Assembly: GCA_023429685.1 (NCBI GenBank)
Contig: JAEZDF010000031.1
Coordinates: 1-18,498 of the forward strand
DNA: 18,498 nucleotides
Direction of reading: 5' to 3'
Source: Bacillota bacterium
Lineage (GTDB): Bacteria; Bacillota; Clostridia; Oscillospirales; Ruminococcaceae
The notes below the pieces were generated by a model. It saw only the letters and a list, made by a program, of their open reading frames with translations, had not been told where the DNA came from and searched no databases. Positions 14,145 through 18,498 of this stretch are shown here, piece by piece; position 1 is the stretch's first letter; each line of letters begins with the position of its first letter. The position numbers and the translations under genes are program-made.

Positions 14145-15629
14145 TTACCACGTCACAATGACCTTTTCGCCCGCAAGCACCTGGTCGAGCGAGGACTTTA
14201 CCTTGTCGATATACAGGCTGCGAACAGCAAAGCCGATGTCTCCGTCTTCACGTATCGCGCTGCGGCGGTCGTTAAGGCGGATAAACTCCACAACGGTACT
14301 CGGTTTTGATTTGTCCACATACTCGTAGGTGTACTTCATCTGCACGGGAGCCCCTTCGGGTATCTCGCCTGCCTCATACTCGCCCTTTGCGCTGATGACT
14401 AGCTGGTAGTACGAGCGGAATACCTCGTCGTTAATCTCCTTGCCATCCATCGTGACCGTCAGGTTGTCTTCTTCGTCGTGGGTCAGCACAAAGCGGTTCT
14501 GCTTGCCGTCAAACTCCACCGTAACGGCGGATACCGTTTTGATGTTGGGCACGACAACCAGCTTGTAGTATAGGTCAAACGCCTGAAACTCTGCCCAACC
14601 CATCTTGTCTGCGCTCACAAGCATCACCGCGTTGTTTAGCGAGGTCGTGCAGTAGTACTTCCCCTCTGGGTTCTTAATACCGAGCTTTAGCTCTACCGTT
14701 TTTCCACCAAAGGTCATGCTCAGGGTGGAAAACGGCTCTGCAAGCCCGGTCTCCTGTAGCTGCTGCTCGGTGGGGGCAATAGATACAACGGCATCAGCCT
14801 GTGCGGCCCATAGCTCGTCGGTAATCGCCACGGTTCTGCTCGAGTCTGCGTCCCACTGCTTGGGGGCGGTAATCTTATAGCTGCTGGGTACCAGCGAACT
14901 GTCTGCGGCTGCCGCCAGCTCCTCGGCGGTAAACGCATCGATGACGATCTGCTCGGGACGAACGGTTCCCCCCAGCACCGCCTTGGTAACGGCGATGGTA
15001 TCGTCCTCTTTGGTGGGCACAAGCGTCTTGTCCACAAAGTCTTCCTTTGCGCCTAACACATTGGCGAGGGAGCTTGTAAGAACTAGCCCCACCTCTTTGG
15101 TCTGCGGGTTGTACACATAATAGTTGGTGCCGTCCGGTGCTGCGCTGCCGATTGAGTACGACGCGGTAGAGCCGTCTTTGTAGCTTACGTCCACCTTGGC
15201 GGCAGGGTTTTGCAGCCCGTACAACGCAAGGTTATCCGCTCCGCCCTCAATAATCTGGTTCATCGTGGCGGTAAACAGCGAACCTGCCGCAAACTTCACC
15301 GCTGCGCTGTTAAATACCACATTAGCCGGAACTGTAATCGTCTCGCCGGTCGCGTCGACAAAGGAGGATACGGTGTAGTCCTCGCCCTGTCCCGTTATTG
15401 TATAGGTACCGGCGGGGTTTTTCACCGTAAGGCTCTTTACGTCCTCTTGCGTTTTATCGGTAATCAAAAACTTAGCGGTTACCGTCGGGGTGATGGAGGA
15501 GGTTTCGGCTCCTTCGCCGCCTTCATACAGCAGCAAAAACGCAAGCGCGCCGCCCAAAAGCAGGAGAGCCGCAAGCACCGCCAGCAACATCACCGTGCGT
15601 TTGTTTGTCTTTTTCTTGCCTTTGCTCAT
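14145..15629 (-). CDS. DUF4340 domain membrane-anchored protein
   Basis: This 494-residue protein is the last gene of the Gld-like operon. A basic N-terminus (MSKGKKKTNKR) is followed by one membrane helix (about 12-34). The long extracytoplasmic part is made of repeated DUF4340-type beta-rich units: ...VKSLTVKNPAGTYTITGQGEDYTV..., then ADNLALYGLQNPAAKVDVSYKDGSTASYSIG, and later LQETGLAEPFSTLSMTFGGKTVELKLG. DUF4340 proteins are regularly found next to GldG-like ABC components; their role is unknown. The ATG at 15629 has AGAGGAG upstream. There is only 1 nt between the GldG stop and this start, so translation is probably coupled. The final motif DRRSAIREDGDIGFAVRSLYID completes the usual C-terminus. 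Confidence 0.88.
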   Translation of the reverse strand: MSKGKKKTNKRTVMLLAVLAALLLLGGALAFLLLYEGGEGAETSSITPTVTAKFLITDKTQEDVKSLTVKNPAGTYTITGQGEDYTVSSFVDATGETITVPANVVFNSAAVKFAAGSLFTATMNQIIEGGADNLALYGLQNPAAKVDVSYKDGSTASYSIGSAAPDGTNYYVYNPQTKEVGLVLTSSLANVLGAKEDFVDKTLVPTKEDDTIAVTKAVLGGTVRPEQIVIDAFTAEELAAAADSSLVPSSYKITAPKQWDADSSRTVAITDELWAAQADAVVSIAPTEQQLQETGLAEPFSTLSMTFGGKTVELKLGIKNPEGKYYCTTSLNNAVMLVSADKMGWAEFQAFDLYYKLVVVPNIKTVSAVTVEFDGKQNRFVLTHDEEDNLTVTMDGKEINDEVFRSYYQLVISAKGEYEAGEIPEGAPVQMKYTYEYVDKSKPSTVVEFIRLNDRRSAIREDGDIGFAVRSLYIDKVKSSLDQVLAGEKVIVTW

Positions 15630-15630
15630 A

Positions 15631-17106
15631 CTACTTATTTCTCCTCTTTAACCACACCACGATACCTACGGAAAGCACTGCAAGGGGCAGTAAGATAATA
15701 AACAACAGCCCCAGCACAATAATCTGTGCCGCCGTGATGCTGATTTCGTTGGAGCCTACGGTTTTAGATACAATGTTTAGGCTTGTGCCCTTGTCGCTTA
15801 GGGTGCCCAACATCTCGGTCACATACTCGCCATTACCCATTACGGTGCTAGAAGTAACGCTTTCGTCCACCGCAACTGAGGTCGAGAACACAAACAGGTT
15901 GGAGGTTAAGGGCGTGGTGCCATCATAGCGCATCTTCTGGCTGCGAATGAGTGCGCCGAACGGTCCCTGTTCGTCGTTTGTGCTGGGGGTATAGCCTTCG
16001 ACCGCATCGGCGGGGTACAGGTAGCTGGTAGCCGAATAGCTCAGCAGCGTTGTGGTAACCTTGTCACCCTTGCCCTCAAACAGCGCGGTTAATGGTCTGC
16101 CAAACGCCATCATCACACCTAGGTCGCGGTTACCAATCTTGGTGGTGTAATCGTTGCTTGCAAACTCGGTAAACGCATAGAAGGGGTACTGCGCGGAGGC
16201 AAGCATATTGTTGTTGGTTTCGTACACAACGCCTTTGCCCACGCCGATGCCCCATTCCTCTAAGAACGCCTCGAGGTTTGGCAGCTCGGGCTGGTCGCTG
16301 TCGGCAAAGTAAAGAAGTGTCTTGCCGTATTTGCCGCCGTTATCAAGGAACATGTCAAGGCGTTTGACCTCCTCGGCGGTGTAGTCGCGCTTGGGCGCGT
16401 TGATTACGGCAAACTGCGCGTCGGGGTTAATGTCCTCGCTTAGAATCTTCTGCGACACAGTGTCGTAGTTGTTCAGCTTTAAGATCCCCGCAAGCCCCGT
16501 GCTTTCCAGCTCGTCGTGACCGGTAATCATACTGACAAGCACCGTGCGCTCGGCGGTTACATACTCGATGGCAGAGCTGAGAACCTGCTCCGCCTTGGAG
16601 GAGGTGATGTACTGCGAGTAAGAGTTGTAATCGATCTCGACGTTAAACAGGTCGGAGTCAAGTATCTTTTTCGCCCGCTTGTCGCTCTTAATCAAGATGT
16701 TGCCGGAAGAAAGCGACAGGTCGGGATACTGGGAAACAATCGACGGGTCTTTTATGATGTCGATGTAGTCAATCTTGATGCGGTCGGAGTATTTCTGGTA
16801 GTTATCCAGTACCGTAATGGCCTGGGCATAGTAATCGCTTGCGTTGAGATAGTCCTCTTTTTTGGCAAGCACCTTAATCTCCACGTCCTGGTCAAGCCCC
16901 TTTAGGAAGTCGATGCTGTCCTGCGACAGACCGAACGCGTTGTTGGAGGTCAGGTCAAGTGTAAGCGGGAACTTGTCTACCAAAAGGGCCGCGATGATGT
17001 TGAGGATGATTACAATGGCGATAAACCCGACTGTGAGCAGCGTTGCAAAGCTGCCGTACTTAAACCGGCGGTTTTGGAAGATGCCCTTTACGTTAAGCTT
17101 GTTCAT
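15631..17106 (-). CDS. GldG-family ABC transporter auxiliary protein
   Basis: This protein has 491 residues from the ATG at 17106, whose A is shared with the permease stop (TGATG) and which has GGAGG 8 nt upstream. An in-frame GTG at 17115 lies on top of that ribosome site and is less likely. The order is a short cytoplasmic N-terminus, a membrane helix (about 18-46), a large external domain of the GldG/DUF4350 type, and a C-terminal helix (about 455-485) ending in KRRNK. The external domain begins LDLTSNNAFGLSQDSIDFLKGL and has MLDNGGKYGKTLLYF-like segments. In Bacteroidota GldG acts with GldA and GldF in gliding. Bacillota carry the same module with no gliding, and its substrate is unknown. 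Confidence 0.88.
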   Translation of the reverse strand: MNKLNVKGIFQNRRFKYGSFATLLTVGFIAIVIILNIIAALLVDKFPLTLDLTSNNAFGLSQDSIDFLKGLDQDVEIKVLAKKEDYLNASDYYAQAITVLDNYQKYSDRIKIDYIDIIKDPSIVSQYPDLSLSSGNILIKSDKRAKKILDSDLFNVEIDYNSYSQYITSSKAEQVLSSAIEYVTAERTVLVSMITGHDELESTGLAGILKLNNYDTVSQKILSEDINPDAQFAVINAPKRDYTAEEVKRLDMFLDNGGKYGKTLLYFADSDQPELPNLEAFLEEWGIGVGKGVVYETNNNMLASAQYPFYAFTEFASNDYTTKIGNRDLGVMMAFGRPLTALFEGKGDKVTTTLLSYSATSYLYPADAVEGYTPSTNDEQGPFGALIRSQKMRYDGTTPLTSNLFVFSTSVAVDESVTSSTVMGNGEYVTEMLGTLSDKGTSLNIVSKTVGSNEISITAAQIIVLGLLFIILLPLAVLSVGIVVWLKRRNK

Positions 17107-17810
17107 CAACCCCACCTCCTCTTCTCAAATACCCGAATGGTGAAGAATAGAAACACCGCGATGATGCTGACAAAGAACAATACGTTAGACACATCAAACA
17201 GACCCCTCGTAAAGTCGCTGTACCGCTGAGAGACCGAAAGGCTGGTAAGAACGGTCTGCAAAACCGAGCTGCCTAGCATCCCAGAGATGCCATCAAACAG
17301 CCATAGGCTGAGCATTGCAGCAAAGCCGCCCACCGCGGCAATCACCTGGTTTTCGGTCAGCGATGAGATGAACATGCCAATCGAGATCATTGCGGCAGCC
17401 AAAAACAGCATGCCGATGAAGTTCGAAAGAAATACCGACCAATCCACCGAGCCAAGTGCCGCAAGTACCAGCATCATAACAAAGGTAACGGAAAGGGCGA
17501 TGGTAAACAGGATAAGCGCCGCCAGAAACTTGCCCATAACAAGCGAAAACAGCGAGATTGGTGCCGTCAGGAGCGCTTGGTCGGTCTTCTGCTTACGATC
17601 TTCACTTAAAAGGCGCATGGTCAGAATCGGGATTAAAAACAGCACGATGGTGAACATAGAAGAGAACACCGCGCCGATGTTGGCCGTTTGGGTGCTTAGG
17701 CAGGTGGCAAAGAAGAACAGCCCTGCAAATACCCCAAATACCGCCAAAAAGATATAGCCGATGGGCGAGGCAAAGTACGCCTTCAGCTCACGTCTGAGTA
17801 TTGCAACCAT
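17106..17810 (-). CDS. ABC transporter permease, GldF-like
   Basis: This 234-residue inner-membrane protein has about six hydrophobic segments (near 17-36, 48-68, 93-118, 128-152, 156-178 and 207-226). It shows the ABC-2-type signature MRLLSEDRKQKTDQALLTAPIS (about 65-86) of the coupling region. It is the membrane channel partner of the ATPase encoded just upstream. The ATG at 17810 overlaps the ATPase stop (TAATG) and has GGAGGTGAG upstream, and its own stop overlaps the GldG start. These overlaps indicate one operon with coupled translation. Confidence 0.9.
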   Translation of the reverse strand: MVAILRRELKAYFASPIGYIFLAVFGVFAGLFFFATCLSTQTANIGAVFSSMFTIVLFLIPILTMRLLSEDRKQKTDQALLTAPISLFSLVMGKFLAALILFTIALSVTFVMMLVLAALGSVDWSVFLSNFIGMLFLAAAMISIGMFISSLTENQVIAAVGGFAAMLSLWLFDGISGMLGSSVLQTVLTSLSVSQRYSDFTRGLFDVSNVLFFVSIIAVFLFFTIRVFEKRRWG

Positions 17811-18498
17811 TACTTCTCACCTCCGTCTTTTTTGTCCTGCGCGGCATCGTCTCTTGTCAGCTGCAGGAAGATGTCCTCTAGGCTCAGCTCGGTGCTCTTA
17901 AGCCCGAGTATGGGCCAGCTGCGGTCGGCAAGGCGGCTAAACAGCTCACGGCGAATATCCGCGCCTTCCTCCGCCTCTAAGGTATAATCAAACGCCGATT
18001 TTTCGCGCGCGCCCAAGCAGGTAACCTTCACCATACCCGGGATGGTGGAGATGAGCTTTGTCACTTCCGCCTCGGGTCCCTCGATGCGGGCGATGAAGTT
18101 GTGGTCGGCACTCAGTGCATGGGACAGGTTGTCCGGCGTATCATCCGCGACGATCTTGCCCTTGTTGATAACGATAACGCGCTCGCAGGTCGCCTGAACC
18201 TCGGGCAGGATATGGGACGACAGGATGACGGTGTGCTTTTTGCCCAGCGTCTTTATCAGGTTACGTATCTCGATAATCTGTTTGGGGTCAAGACCAACCG
18301 TCGGTTCGTCAAGAATCAGCACATCGGGGTTGCCCAGTAGTGCCTGCGCAAGACCGACGCGCTGCTTATAACCCTTGGAAAGGTTTTTAATGATTCGGTC
18401 GTATACATCGGTAATCTTCACGTGCTCGCACACCTCTTTGATGTGCGCGGTTTTGGGCAGCGTGACCTTTTTTAGGTCGAACATGAACGAAAGGTAGT
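17810..18498 (-). CDS. ABC transporter ATP-binding protein, GldA-like (N-terminus outside window)
   Basis: This is the C-terminal part of an ABC ATPase; the gene runs off the right edge. The frame stays open to 18498 and reads ...YLSFMFDLKK, which is internal sequence of this family (VREYLSF before the signature), so the methionine at 18484 is not the true start. Present are the signature LSKGYKQRVGLAQAL, Walker B VLILDEPTVGLDP and the H-loop SSHILPEV, then a C-terminal extension of about 90 residues typical of GldA/CcmA-type exporters. Walker A, expected in the missing part, is not visible. It is the first visible gene of the four-gene operon, and any promoter lies beyond the window. Confidence 0.9.
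   Translation of the reverse strand, partial: YLSFMFDLKKVTLPKTAHIKEVCEHVKITDVYDRIIKNLSKGYKQRVGLAQALLGNPDVLILDEPTVGLDPKQIIEIRNLIKTLGKKHTVILSSHILPEVQATCERVIVINKGKIVADDTPDNLSHALSADHNFIARIEGPEAEVTKLISTIPGMVKVTCLGAREKSAFDYTLEAEEGADIRRELFSRLADRSWPILGLKSTELSLEDIFLQLTRDDAAQDKKDGGEK

Noticed and set aside
17810..18484. Reading the ABC ATPase as a complete gene starting at 18484
   Set aside because: The frame stays open to the window edge and lacks Walker A, so the methionine is internal.
1..18498. CRISPR array, rRNA, tRNA or integrated phage
   Set aside because: No regularly spaced direct repeats, no tRNA-like cloverleaf and no phage structural or integrase genes were seen on either strand.

Overview
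The window looks like a chromosomal segment of a spore-forming Clostridia member (Bacillota), most likely an Oscillospiraceae/Ruminococcaceae-type gut anaerobe. The reasons are a SleB-type spore cortex hydrolase, a YlxP/DUF503 protein, a YdbS/YdbT-like bacterial PH-domain pair, strong AAGGAGG ribosome sites, and a fairly GC-rich background in which a few AT-rich genes stand out. No rRNA, tRNA, CRISPR array, transposase or integrase was seen.

Layout. 1-1190: ychF (P-loop GTPase/ATPase) with a hairpin after it. 1434-3489: accessory stretch with a COG3910-type ABC-like ATPase, two very small membrane proteins and an AT-rich DUF2513 gene. 3665-5107: alanine racemase, then a very strong terminator. 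5138-6226: AT-rich Abi_2 (AbiD/F-like) protein with a HEPN-type RNACAH motif and its own terminator. 6225-8190: ylxP (minus strand), a sleB-like hydrolase, and a lipoprotein of unknown function (minus strand). 8637-10934: ydbS-like and ydbT-like membrane PH-domain genes, pushed apart by about 400 bp of short palindromic repeats. 11078-11983: lipoprotein esterase. 12049-14002 (minus): a two-gene HaeIII-type restriction-modification cassette. 14145-18498 (minus): a Gld-like ABC operon (ATPase cut by the window edge, permease, GldG-like, DUF4340).

The most interesting part is the R-M cassette. The methyltransferase and endonuclease overlap by 26 nt, the nuclease starts with GTG, and the cassette has its own TTGAAA-17-TATTAT promoter. 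It is bracketed by two direct repeats of 33 nt (29 identical by eye), each carrying a terminator hairpin. This suggests insertion into a terminator once shared by the convergent esterase and ABC operon. By hand count the whole window has only 13 GGCC sites, the predicted target, against about 50 of the isomeric CCGG. Only 4 GGCC lie in the first 12 kb, while 4 lie inside the 2-kb cassette itself. That fits long-term GGCC avoidance by the host and an independent origin of the cassette.

The DUF2513, Abi_2 and R-M genes occur as separate insertions between core genes rather than as one contiguous island.
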